DNA of 64,000 nucleotides from Castellaniella sp040276065. Lineage in GTDB: Bacteria > Pseudomonadota > Gammaproteobacteria > Burkholderiales > Burkholderiaceae_B. Shown one piece after another: positions 28,429 to 36,434 of this stretch; the stretch's first letter is position 1, and every line of letters begins with the position of its first letter. Made by a program: the position numbers and the translations under genes. The notes beneath the pieces are model-generated. The model saw only the letters and a list, made by a program, of their open reading frames with translations, was not told the origin of the DNA and did no database searches. Where the stretch lies: positions 170,630 through 234,629 of the forward strand of contig NZ_JBELOI010000006.1 in the NCBI RefSeq assembly GCF_040276065.1, in the 5' to 3' direction.

Positions 28429-29037
28429 TTGGGTCTGGGGGCGGGAGAGGGCGCCGTGGGCGCGACGATTGTCGGCGTGCTGCTGGCGGCGGGCCGGGGG
28501 TCGCGTTTTGATCCCTCCGGCCGCCGCAACAAGCTATTGCAACCCCTGGCCGATGGCCGGCTGGTGGCGGCGGCCGCCGCCCGGACGCTGGTGGCCGCGA
28601 CCGGCACGGCCATCGCTGTCGTCCCGCCGGGCGGCGGCGAGCTGGTCGAGGTCCTGCGCGACGTCGGCTGTCGCACGGTCGTGTGCGCCGATGCGGATCA
28701 GGGCATGGGGGTGTCGCTGGTCTGCGGCCTGCGGGCGGCGGCGCCGGCGGACGGGTTCCTGATCGCCCTGGCCGACATGCCCTATGTGAGGCCCGAGACC
28801 CTGGCCGCCCTGGTCGGCGCCGTGGCCGCGGGCGCCGCCATCGCCGTTCCGGTCCATGGGGGCCGGCGCGGCAACCCCGTGGCCTTTGGCGCCGCGCACT
28901 TGCCGCGCCTGCTGCGGCTGGGCGGCGACGAGGGCGCCCGCAAGCTGCTCAAGGCCCATCCGGTGTGCGAGATCGAGGTGCCGGACCCCGGGATCTTCCG
29001 CGATGTCGACCATCCGGGGGATTTGGCGGCGGGCTGA
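28429..29037 (+). CDS. Molybdenum cofactor cytidylyltransferase-like protein (MocA/MobA fold)
   Basis: A 202-residue nucleotidyltransferase: VGVLLAAGRGSRFDPSG near the N-terminus binds the nucleotide, ALADMPYVRPETL is the metal-binding region, and GRRGNPVAFG follows. MocA converts molybdopterin to the cytosine dinucleotide form used by hydroxylases of the XDH family, which fits the gene two positions upstream. The TTG at 28429 is chosen as the start because AAGGAGA lies 5 bases before it. The open frame runs upstream to 28405 without a ribosome site. Confidence 0.85.
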   Translation: MGLGAGEGAVGATIVGVLLAAGRGSRFDPSGRRNKLLQPLADGRLVAAAAARTLVAATGTAIAVVPPGGGELVEVLRDVGCRTVVCADADQGMGVSLVCGLRAAAPADGFLIALADMPYVRPETLAALVGAVAAGAAIAVPVHGGRRGNPVAFGAAHLPRLLRLGGDEGARKLLKAHPVCEIEVPDPGIFRDVDHPGDLAAG

Positions 29038-29110
29038 GCAGGCGCGGCGCATTCGCCGACGCGCGGGCGCACGCCCCGATGCCGCCGCCGGCGGCCTGGG
29101 GATGCCGGGC

Positions 29111-30166
29111 TCAGGCCCGGGGCAGCTCGCAGGAGGACGCGCTCAGGCCCGCCAGGGCATAGCCGCCATCCTTGGCGGTGCGCACATCCAGCGCCTTGGT
29201 GATCGGGATGCCGTTCTTGACGGCGATGATCTCGGCCATGATGCTGACCGCGATCTCGGGCGGCGTCTTGCTGCCGATGAAGATGCCGACCGGGCCGCGC
29301 AGGCGGTCCATGGATTCCTCGGTCTGGTCGAAGTATTCGATCAACCGGCGGCGGCGGGCGTCCTGGTTGCGGCGTGAGCCGATGGCGCCGACATAAAAGG
29401 CGTCCGAGCCCAGGGCCTCGATCAGCGCCAGGTCGTCGAGCTTGGGGTCGTGGCTGAGGGCCACGATGCAGGTCCGGCGGTCGGGCCGGCAGGCGATGAC
29501 CGCATCGTCGGGCATGTCCGAGACGAGTCGCGCGCCGGGGACGGACCAACTGCGCGTGTACTCGATGCGTGGATCGCAGACCGTCACGGTGAAGCCCGAG
29601 AACAGCGCCATGGTGGCCAGGTATTCGGCCAGTTGGCCGGCCCCGATCAGCAGCATGCGGTAGCTCGGGCCGAAGGTGGCCGAGAGCGTTTCGCCGTCCA
29701 TGGCGAGATCGGCGGGGGCGCCGGCGGCCGTGAGCGTCGCCCGGCCGTCCGCAAGGCGCAGCGTGCGGTGCATCAGGTGCCCGGCCTCGAGGTGCCCGAG
29801 CAGTTCCCGCAGGGCCTGCGGGTCGGGGTTGTATTCGATGACCAGTTCCAGGGTGCCGCCGCAGGGCAGGCCGAAGCGGTGCGCCTCGTCCGCGGTGACG
29901 CCGTATTTCAACAGTTGCGTGCCGCCCCGGGTATGCCAGCCCGTCCCCTCGGAGCCGTCCGGCCGGTGCCGGGCGATCAGATCATCCTCGATGCAGCCGC
30001 CCGACACCGAGCCCGTCACGGTGCCGTCCTGGCACAGCGCCATGATGGAGCCGATGGGACGGGGGGACGATCCCCAGGTGCGCACCACGGTGACGAGCAC
30101 GGCCGCCAGGCCCCGGGCGCGCCAGTCGGCCAGCGCCTTGAGTACGATGAAGTCGATGTTTTCCAT
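29111..30166 (-). CDS. XdhC-family molybdenum cofactor insertion/sulfuration chaperone
   Basis: A 351-residue protein. The N-terminal XdhC/CoxI domain contains RTWGSSPRPIGSIMAL and SVSGGCIEDDL. The C-terminal Rossmann domain contains LIGAGQLAEYLA and YVGAIGSRRN. XdhC binds sulfurated molybdenum cofactor and hands it to the large subunit of xanthine dehydrogenase. It is convergent to the MocA-like gene (73 bases apart) and closes the maturation set of the cluster. It is transcribed from a promoter region shared with the divergent AEC transporter. Confidence 0.92.
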   Translation of the reverse strand: MENIDFIVLKALADWRARGLAAVLVTVVRTWGSSPRPIGSIMALCQDGTVTGSVSGGCIEDDLIARHRPDGSEGTGWHTRGGTQLLKYGVTADEAHRFGLPCGGTLELVIEYNPDPQALRELLGHLEAGHLMHRTLRLADGRATLTAAGAPADLAMDGETLSATFGPSYRMLLIGAGQLAEYLATMALFSGFTVTVCDPRIEYTRSWSVPGARLVSDMPDDAVIACRPDRRTCIVALSHDPKLDDLALIEALGSDAFYVGAIGSRRNQDARRRRLIEYFDQTEESMDRLRGPVGIFIGSKTPPEIAVSIMAEIIAVKNGIPITKALDVRTAKDGGYALAGLSASSCELPRA

Positions 30167-30208
30167 GATCGGGAATGGGCCTGTCGCCGCGAAAGAATGC
30201 GCACAGTC

Positions 30209-30219
30209 ATTGTAGACAA
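30209..30219 (-). promoter_or_regulatory. Palindrome TTGTCTACAA overlapping a TACAAT -10 box of the XdhC gene
   Basis: On the minus strand TACAAT (30214-30209) is a consensus-like -10 box about 40 bases before the XdhC gene. It overlaps the sequence TTGTCTACAA (30219-30210), which has the same TTGT-NN-ACAA half-sites as the operator-like palindrome at 18552. A protein bound here would block the XdhC promoter. I see no good -35 box. Confidence 0.45.
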
Positions 30220-30300
30220 AAATCAGACCGCATCCGCATCCGCCGCCCCGCCGTGGGTTGCGCTGTACACTGTCGGCCTGCGAACCGCCGTCCGTCCGCC

Positions 30301-31185
30301 ATGCTGCTCACTCTGTTGAATATCGTCATTCCGGTCTTTGCCATCGCGGCGACGGGTTTCGTGTTCGGGCGGCGCCAGCGGCGCACGGCCGACATGACGT
30401 TCATCAACCACGCCAATGTCATGGTGTTCGTGCCGGCGCTGGTGTTCTCGGCGCTGGTCGCCAACCCCATCGACCTGGTCAGAGGCTGGCCCCTGCTGGC
30501 GGCGGGTGTGCTGATCATCCTGCTGCCGGGGCTTTTCCTGGCCTGTGTGCGCAAGCCCGGCCTGGCCCGGCCCGCCTATCTCATGGTCGGGATTTTTCGC
30601 AACACGGGCAATATCGGCATTCCGCTGATGATGCTGGCCTACGGCAAGCACCTGCTGGGCGACATCGTCGTGCTGTTCGTCCTGTCCAACGTGCTGCATT
30701 TCTCGGTGGGATTGTTCATTTTGTCCGGCGGGCGCGACACCTGGCTGTGGCTGCGCAATCCCAATATCTGGGCGGCGGTGCTGGGCCTGGCCTTTGGCAT
30801 GATGCCGGGCGTGCTGCCGCAGTTCCTCCTCACCAGCCTGGACCTGCTGGGCCAGATCGCCGTGCCTTTGATGTTGTTCAGCCTCGGGGTGCGCCTGTCG
30901 CAGGACCGCATCGATCACCTGGGCCTGGCCCTGCGCATCAACGGCATGTACCTGCTGGCCGGCGCCCTGAGCCTCGCCGTCGTGGTGTGGGTGCTGCCGC
31001 TCACGCCCGAGTGGACACGGATGGTGGCCCTGTCGGCCCTGCTGCCGCCAGCGGTGCTGAACTACCTGCTGTGCGAGCACTACAAGGTCGAGCCCGGCAC
31101 CGTCGCGAGCGTGGTCCTCATGGGCAATCTATTGTCGATCGCCACCATTCCGCTGGTGGTGTGGCTGACGCTGACCCTGGTCTAG
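30301..31185 (+). CDS. AEC family (auxin efflux carrier-like) transporter
   Basis: A 294-residue membrane protein with about 10 hydrophobic helices. It begins MLLTLLNIVIPVFAIAATGFVFG, the normal start of the family. GIFRNTGNIGIPLMMLAYG in the first half and PLMLFSLGVRLS in the second are the internal-repeat motifs near the central crossover. AEC carriers move organic acids and related anions. The position, divergent from XdhC with an operator-like site between them, suggests that it carries a substrate or product of the purine cluster, but this is inference. The upstream open frame lacks membrane character, so the ATG at 30301 is used. Confidence 0.85.
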   Translation: MLLTLLNIVIPVFAIAATGFVFGRRQRRTADMTFINHANVMVFVPALVFSALVANPIDLVRGWPLLAAGVLIILLPGLFLACVRKPGLARPAYLMVGIFRNTGNIGIPLMMLAYGKHLLGDIVVLFVLSNVLHFSVGLFILSGGRDTWLWLRNPNIWAAVLGLAFGMMPGVLPQFLLTSLDLLGQIAVPLMLFSLGVRLSQDRIDHLGLALRINGMYLLAGALSLAVVVWVLPLTPEWTRMVALSALLPPAVLNYLLCEHYKVEPGTVASVVLMGNLLSIATIPLVVWLTLTLV

Positions 31186-31216
31186 TGTCCGGTACGGCCT
31201 AGCCGGACAGGACACT
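31184..31216. repeat. Nested inverted repeats between convergent transporter and minE genes
   Basis: AGTGTCC (31184-31190) can pair with GGACACT (31210-31216). Alternatively TGTCCGG (31186-31192) pairs with CCGGACA (31203-31209). No T-run follows, so a two-way transcript end is possible but not shown. Confidence 0.35.
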
Positions 31217-31274
31217 CGGGCCGCGGGTGCGCGCCATTCCACCGGGGGCGCGGCCCGCCGCGGGCGGCCGGGCC

Positions 31275-31544
31275 TTATGAGCCGCGGACCTCGGCCTGCG
31301 GCATCTCGATCTTGACCTCGAGCACCTCGAGGGAGTCCTGGCGGTCGAGGTTGACCTTGATGTCGTCCGGGTTGATGTGCACGTACCGGGAGATCACCTC
31401 GATCAGCTCTCGTTGCAACTGCGGCAGGAAATCGGGCGTGCTGCGCCCCCTGCCGCGTTCGTTGATCAGGATCAGTTGCAGGCGGTCCTTGGCGACGCTG
31501 GCCGAGGATTTTTTCTGGCCCCTTAGAAAATCCAGGAACGACAT
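31275..31544 (-). CDS. minE: Cell division topological specificity factor MinE
   Basis: An 89-residue protein of normal MinE length. The N-terminal membrane-targeting and MinD-stimulating helix is MSFLDFLRGQKKSSASVAKDRLQLILINERG. The C-terminal dimer domain includes FLPQLQRELIEVISRYV. MinE drives the pole-to-pole oscillation of MinCD by activating the MinD ATPase. It starts 2 bases after minD. Confidence 0.97.
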   Translation of the reverse strand: MSFLDFLRGQKKSSASVAKDRLQLILINERGRGRSTPDFLPQLQRELIEVISRYVHINPDDIKVNLDRQDSLEVLEVKIEMPQAEVRGS

Positions 31545-31546
31545 GA

Positions 31547-32362
31547 TTATTTCCCCCCGAACAGGCGCTTGAGCAAGCCGGGTTTCTCGTAGTCCACAAA
31601 GCGTAGCGGCTTGTCCTCGCCGAGGTAGCGCGCCACCACGTCCTGATAGGCCAGCGCCACGTCGCTGTCGCGAATGTGGATGGCCGGAATCCCCTGGTTG
31701 GAGGCTTGCAGCACTGTTTCCGATTCCGGGATCACGCCGATCAGGCGGATCCGCAGGATGTCCTCGATGTCCTTGAGCGAGAGCATCTCGCCGTCGGCCA
31801 CCCGTTTCGGGTTGTAGCGCGTCAGCAGCAGGTGTTCCTTGATGGGCTCCTCGCCTTGCTCGGCGCGCCGCGACTTGGCCGACAGGATGCCCAGGATGCG
31901 GTCCGAGTCGCGCACCGAGGACACCTCGGGATTGGTCACCACCAGCGCGTCGTCCGCGAAATAAGAGGCCATCACCGCGCCGGTCTCGATCCCGGCGGGC
32001 GAGTCGCACACGATGTATTCGAAGTCCATGTCGGCCAGGTCGTTCAGCACTTTTTCGACACCCTTGCGAGTCAGGGCGTCCTTGTCGCGCGTCTGCGAGG
32101 CCGGCAGGATGTAGAGGTTTTCCAGTTGCTTGTCGCGGATCAGGGCCTGGTTGAGCGTGGCCTCGCCACCGATGACGTTGACGAAGTCGTAGACCACGCG
32201 GCGCTCGCAGCCCATGATCAGGTCCAGGTTGCGCAGGCCGACGTCGAAGTCGATCACTGCGGTCTTGTGGCCATGCATGGCCAGGCCGGCCGCGAAGCTT
32301 GCACTGGTGGTGGTCTTGCCCACACCGCCCTTGCCGGAGGTCACTACAACGATGCGCGCCAT
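31547..32362 (-). CDS. minD: Septum site-determining ATPase MinD
   Basis: A 271-residue ParA-type ATPase with the deviant Walker A motif GKGGVGKTTT at residue 10, CDSPAGIETGA (switch II) near 120, and the C-terminal amphipathic membrane-targeting helix PGLLKRLFGGK. With ATP it dimerises on the membrane and recruits MinC. It is the middle gene of minC-minD-minE, with 130 bases between minC and minD. Confidence 0.97.
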   Translation of the reverse strand: MARIVVVTSGKGGVGKTTTSASFAAGLAMHGHKTAVIDFDVGLRNLDLIMGCERRVVYDFVNVIGGEATLNQALIRDKQLENLYILPASQTRDKDALTRKGVEKVLNDLADMDFEYIVCDSPAGIETGAVMASYFADDALVVTNPEVSSVRDSDRILGILSAKSRRAEQGEEPIKEHLLLTRYNPKRVADGEMLSLKDIEDILRIRLIGVIPESETVLQASNQGIPAIHIRDSDVALAYQDVVARYLGEDKPLRFVDYEKPGLLKRLFGGK

Positions 32363-32492
32363 GACGGATTATTCCCCTATTGTCGAAATCATGTAATCGT
32401 AAAGCAAAACGGGCCGCCTCACGCGGCCATCTGTGTGCGCGCGTGTCCTCGCGCAACAAATTGCGGGCCGCCCGCCGCGTCGGTCGCCGGCC

Positions 32493-33278
32493 TCACAGCG
32501 GGCGGATGCGCAGGGTGTCGCCATCGAGCTGGACCAGCGCGGGCTGCTTGTGCAGGGTGTCGGACAGGCGCGTCTCGATCACGCGGTAGACGCCCGCGAT
32601 CGCCAGCAGCTCGGGGTCGAGCTGGGTCGTCAGGATCATTGCCCGCGTGTCGCCGCGCGCGCCGGCCATCGCCTTGCCGCGCAGCGGGCCGTAGACGTGG
32701 ATGTTGCCGTCGGCGATCACCTCGGCGCCCTGGCTGACCATGCCGATCACCACCAGGTCGCAGCCACGCGCGTAGATTCTCTGGCCCGAGCGCAGCGGAT
32801 GGCGGATCACCATGGTGCCGGGGGCCGCGTCCGCATCCGCGTCGCCGGGGCCGGCATCGGCCGCCTCCGGCTGGGACGGGCGCGCGGCCTTGGGTGTGGC
32901 GGGGGGCGCCTCCGGCGCGTCGGCCGGGGCCTGCGGGGCGGCCTGCGCCTGGGCGGGCGCCTGGCGGGCGCCCGAGACCTCGACCGGCGCAAGGCCGCTG
33001 GCGATCGCCTGGTCTCGCACCGGGCCCTCGGCGAGCACGCCGATGGGATACAGCGCGTGGCGGCGCAGCGCGGCGATGACCGCCGCCCAGTCCGGGGACT
33101 GCTCGAGCGCCAGCGCATCGAGCACGACCGGCTCGTTTTCGTAGAATGCGCCGGCCTCGGCCATGCGCTGGTCCAGGGCGGCGATCAGGGCGCTGGTGTC
33201 GGGGCTGTGCAGCACCGCACGCAGGGCATAGAGGGTGGCGCTCTTGAAGTCCAGGGCGATCTTTGGGGTGGCGCTCAC
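32493..33278 (-). CDS. minC: Septum site-determining protein MinC
   Basis: A 261-residue FtsZ inhibitor. The N-terminal FtsZ-binding domain begins KIALDFKSATLYALRAVL. A long Ala/Pro-rich linker (about residues 110-155) follows, and then the C-terminal beta-helix that binds MinD (HPLRSGQRIYARGCDLVVIG, then GNIHVYGPLRGKAMAG). The GTG at 33278 gives the expected domain start 5 bases after glnS. A TTG overlapping the glnS stop, 9 bases further upstream, is an alternative. Confidence 0.93.
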   Translation of the reverse strand: MSATPKIALDFKSATLYALRAVLHSPDTSALIAALDQRMAEAGAFYENEPVVLDALALEQSPDWAAVIAALRRHALYPIGVLAEGPVRDQAIASGLAPVEVSGARQAPAQAQAAPQAPADAPEAPPATPKAARPSQPEAADAGPGDADADAAPGTMVIRHPLRSGQRIYARGCDLVVIGMVSQGAEVIADGNIHVYGPLRGKAMAGARGDTRAMILTTQLDPELLAIAGVYRVIETRLSDTLHKQPALVQLDGDTLRIRPL

Positions 33279-33283
33279 GGTAT

Positions 33284-35041
33284 TCAAACCCAGGTGTCGC
33301 GCAGGGTCACCGCGCGGTTGATGACGGGTCGCTCGGCGGTCGAGTCCTCGCGGTCGGCGACGAAGTAGCCCAGCCGCTCGAACTGCCAGGCGGTGCCGGG
33401 CTCGGCCCGCGTGCCCGGCTCGAGCAGGGCCTGCACGACGCGGCACGAGTCGGGGTTGAGGGCCGCAAGGAAGTCCTTGTCGCCCGCGTCGGGGTGCGCC
33501 TCGGAAAACAGCCGGTCGTACAGGCGGACCTCGGCCGGCACCGCGCTGTCGGCGCTGACCCAGGTCACGGTGCCCTTGACCTTGACCGAGTCCGCCCCCG
33601 GCGTGCCGCTGCGGGTCTCGGGCAGGTATTCGGCATGGACCTCGACGATGCGTCCCTGCGCGTCCTTGACGCAGCCCGTGCAGCGCACGATGTAGGCGTA
33701 CTTCAGGCGGACCAGGTTGCCGGGGAACAGGCGGAAGTATTTCCGGGGGGGATCCTCGCGGAAATCGTCGCGCTCGATCCAGAGCTCGCGCGTGAAGGGG
33801 AAATGGCGCAGGGCACCGTCCGGGGCGTGCGGGTTGATCGGCGCCGAACAGGGCTCGACCTGATCCTCTGGGAAGTTGGTGATGATGAGCTTGAGCGGGT
33901 CGAGGACCGCGACGGCGCGCGGCGCGACCGGGTCCAGGTCGTCGCGCAGCGCCTGCTCGAGCGTGGCGTAGTCGATGCGCGAGTCGGCCTTGGAGACCCC
34001 GAGGCGCTCGCAGAACAGGCGGATCGAGGAGGGAGTGTAGCCGCGCCGGCGCAGGCCGGCCAGCGTCGGCAGGCGCGGATCGTCCCATCCGGCGACGTGC
34101 CGTTCCTCGACCAGTTGGCGCAGTTTGCGCTTGCTGGTCACCACGTAGCTGAGGTTCAGGCGCGCGAATTCGTATTGGCGGGGCAGGGGGGCCGCGAGCT
34201 GGTCCAGCTCGACCAGGCGCTCGAGGATCCAGTCGTAGAAGGGGCGCTGGTCCTCGAACTCGAGGGTGCAGATGCTGTGCGTGATGCCCTCGAGCGCATC
34301 CTCGACCGGGTGGGCCCAGGTGTACATGGGGTAGATGCACCAGGCGTCGCCCGTGCGGTGGTGGCTGACGTGCCGGATGCGATAGAGCACCGGGTCGCGC
34401 ATATTGATGTTGGGCGAGGCCATGTCGATGCGCGCGCGCAGGGCCATGCGGCCGTCGGGGTGGACGCCGCGGCGCATTTCGTCGAGCAGGGCCAGGGATT
34501 CGGCGGCCGGCCGGTCTCGCCAGGGCGAGTGGGTGCCCGGCTCGGTCAGCGTGCCGCGCGTGGCCCGCATCTGGTCCGCGCTTTGCTCGTCGACGTAGGC
34601 GTGCCCGCTCGCGACCAGCGCCTGGGCAAAGCGGTACATGACCTCGAAATAATCACTGGCGTAATACAGGTGCTCCTGCCCATGGTGCGTCCAATCGAAC
34701 CCCAGCCAGTGCACCATCTCGATGATGGCCTGGACGTATTCGTCCTCCTCTTTCTCGGGATTGGTGTCGTCGAAGCGCAGGTGGCAGGCCCCCTGGTAGT
34801 CGCGTGCCAGGCCGAAATTCAGGCAGATGCTCTTGGCGTGTCCGATGTGCAGATAGCCGTTGGGCTCGGGTGGGAAACGGGTGCGGATGCGCGCCGGGTC
34901 GGCCTCGCCCTGTCGACGGACCTCGGCCGGACCGGGGCGGCCGGCCCAGAGTCGGCCCGCGGTGCGGCCGGCCCTGAGGTCGTTGTCGATGATGGTGCGC
35001 AGGAAGTTGGAGATCGGCGCGGACGGGGAGTCTGTGGTCAT
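33284..35041 (-). CDS. glnS: Glutaminyl-tRNA synthetase
   Basis: A 585-residue class I synthetase with the HIGH motif as HIGH in GYLHIGHAKSICLNFGLA, the KMSKS-like motif as VTSKRKLRQLV, and RFDDTNPEKEEDEYV in the catalytic core. The anticodon-binding beta-barrels fill the C-terminal third. Upstream of the catalytic domain lies a short Arg/Gly/Pro-rich stretch (RTAGRLWAGRPGPAEVRRQ) that looks like an insertion between the first helix and the Rossmann fold. It is divergent from the bd-like operon; only 55 bases separate the two start codons. Confidence 0.96.
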   Translation of the reverse strand: MTTDSPSAPISNFLRTIIDNDLRAGRTAGRLWAGRPGPAEVRRQGEADPARIRTRFPPEPNGYLHIGHAKSICLNFGLARDYQGACHLRFDDTNPEKEEDEYVQAIIEMVHWLGFDWTHHGQEHLYYASDYFEVMYRFAQALVASGHAYVDEQSADQMRATRGTLTEPGTHSPWRDRPAAESLALLDEMRRGVHPDGRMALRARIDMASPNINMRDPVLYRIRHVSHHRTGDAWCIYPMYTWAHPVEDALEGITHSICTLEFEDQRPFYDWILERLVELDQLAAPLPRQYEFARLNLSYVVTSKRKLRQLVEERHVAGWDDPRLPTLAGLRRRGYTPSSIRLFCERLGVSKADSRIDYATLEQALRDDLDPVAPRAVAVLDPLKLIITNFPEDQVEPCSAPINPHAPDGALRHFPFTRELWIERDDFREDPPRKYFRLFPGNLVRLKYAYIVRCTGCVKDAQGRIVEVHAEYLPETRSGTPGADSVKVKGTVTWVSADSAVPAEVRLYDRLFSEAHPDAGDKDFLAALNPDSCRVVQALLEPGTRAEPGTAWQFERLGYFVADREDSTAERPVINRAVTLRDTWV

Positions 35042-35096
35042 AGAGTTGGATGAAATGCGCGCAAATGGCGGACAGAGCTATAAACTAGCGCACATT

Positions 35097-36434
35097 ATGA
35101 CGCAAACGGCATTGTTTCTGTCGCTGGCCCAATTCCTGACGAGCCTCGGGTTCATGTTGGCGTTCCTGGCGCTCGAGCTCGGCCTGGCCTGGGTGCTGCT
35201 GTACCTTCGCCTGCGCGCCCGCGCGGGCGATGCGTCGTGGATGCTGGCCTACCGATTTTGGGTCCGGGTGTATGCCCTGTCGCTGATCCTCAGTTTCGCC
35301 GCCGCGATTCCCGTCCTGATCCAGCTCGGCACGTTGTGGCCGGACTTCATGGAAAAGGCCGGCGAGGTCGCCGGGCCGCTGGTCGCCGCCGCCGTGCTCA
35401 CCGCCTTTGTCTTCAAGTCCTGCTTTCTGGGCGCCATGTTGTATGGGCAGCGCCGCCTGTCGGACGGGACGCATACGCTCACGGTGTTCATGGTGGTGGT
35501 GGGCGCGAGCCTGACCGCGTACTGGATCATGGCCTTCATGGCCTGGACCCAGATGCCGATCGGCGCCTCGCTGGTGGACGGACGCTATCAGGTGCGTAGC
35601 TGGTTGCCGATCCTCGGCGGCCGTCTCGCGCCCACGCTGTTCGGCCTGATGGCGGTGGGCGGCCTGATGGTCGCCGCCGCCTTGATGCTGGCCGTCACGG
35701 CGGTGCGCACGCGCACGCGCCCCAGCGACGAGGGCGACCGCCGCGTCTACGCCACCGGCGTGTGGCTGCTGCTCGTCTGCATCCTGGCGCAGGCCGCGCT
35801 GGTGGTCAACCTGGGCCGTGTGCTGATGCCCGCGCAGCCCGCGCGCGCGGCCGCGGTGGTGCCGCAGTGGCACAGCACCCCGAGCGCCGAGCTGACCGTG
35901 GCGGCCTGGCCGGACGCCGAGCGGCAGGCCAACGATTGGGAGTGGCGCTGGCCCATCGAGGCGCCGGGCTGGATCGCGCGCGATCCCGGCGGCGAGGTGC
36001 GCGGCCTGGACCATTTCTCGGGGATGACGCCGCCGGTCCTGGCCACCTACTGGACGTTGCGGGTGGCCCTGCTGGCGGGGGCCTTGCTGGCGCTGATCGC
36101 GGTCGCGGCCTGGTGGCGCGGCTGGCGCCTGGGCCATGAGCCCGACGGGTTGCGGCCGCTCGGCCGCGCCGCCCTGCGCCTGTCGACGGTGCTCGCCTGC
36201 GTGATCCAGATCGCGGGGTTTGCGCACGTATTCATCGGCGCCATGCCCTACGCCATTTATGGCACGGTGACCCTGCGCGAGCTCGATGCAGTCACCGATC
36301 TGGGCGAGCATGCCGCCATCACCCTGGCCTATGTGCTGGTGTATGCGGTGCTGCTGCTGGGCTTTTACCAACTGCTGCGCCACATCACGCGCTACGGCGT
36401 GGTGCCGGTGGCCCGGCGCAGGGGGCGCGCATGA
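35097..36434 (+). CDS. Divergent CydA-like (cytochrome bd subunit I family) membrane protein without the haem-ligand residues
   Basis: A 445-residue, ~9-helix membrane protein aligning by eye with CydA (AQFLTSLGFM at the N-terminus, AYWIMAFMAWTQMPIGA near 145, TYWTLRVALLAGALL near 330). E. coli CydA is about 520. The ligand positions differ: H19 aligns with Met, E99 with Ala, E107 with Lys (FVFKS), H186 with Pro, M393 with Ala, and the GRQPW motif reads IGAMPY. There is no His in the first 100 residues. Calling it a bd oxidase subunit is thus unsafe. The ATG at 35097 is chosen because the upstream frame lies inside glnS. It overlaps the CydB-like gene by 4 bases (ATGA). Confidence 0.8.
   Translation: MTQTALFLSLAQFLTSLGFMLAFLALELGLAWVLLYLRLRARAGDASWMLAYRFWVRVYALSLILSFAAAIPVLIQLGTLWPDFMEKAGEVAGPLVAAAVLTAFVFKSCFLGAMLYGQRRLSDGTHTLTVFMVVVGASLTAYWIMAFMAWTQMPIGASLVDGRYQVRSWLPILGGRLAPTLFGLMAVGGLMVAAALMLAVTAVRTRTRPSDEGDRRVYATGVWLLLVCILAQAALVVNLGRVLMPAQPARAAAVVPQWHSTPSAELTVAAWPDAERQANDWEWRWPIEAPGWIARDPGGEVRGLDHFSGMTPPVLATYWTLRVALLAGALLALIAVAAWWRGWRLGHEPDGLRPLGRAALRLSTVLACVIQIAGFAHVFIGAMPYAIYGTVTLRELDAVTDLGEHAAITLAYVLVYAVLLLGFYQLLRHITRYGVVPVARRRGRA

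Noticed and set aside
35097..36434. Plain annotation as cytochrome bd ubiquinol oxidase subunit I
   Set aside because: The haem ligand and GRQPW positions are not conserved, so only the family fold is supported.
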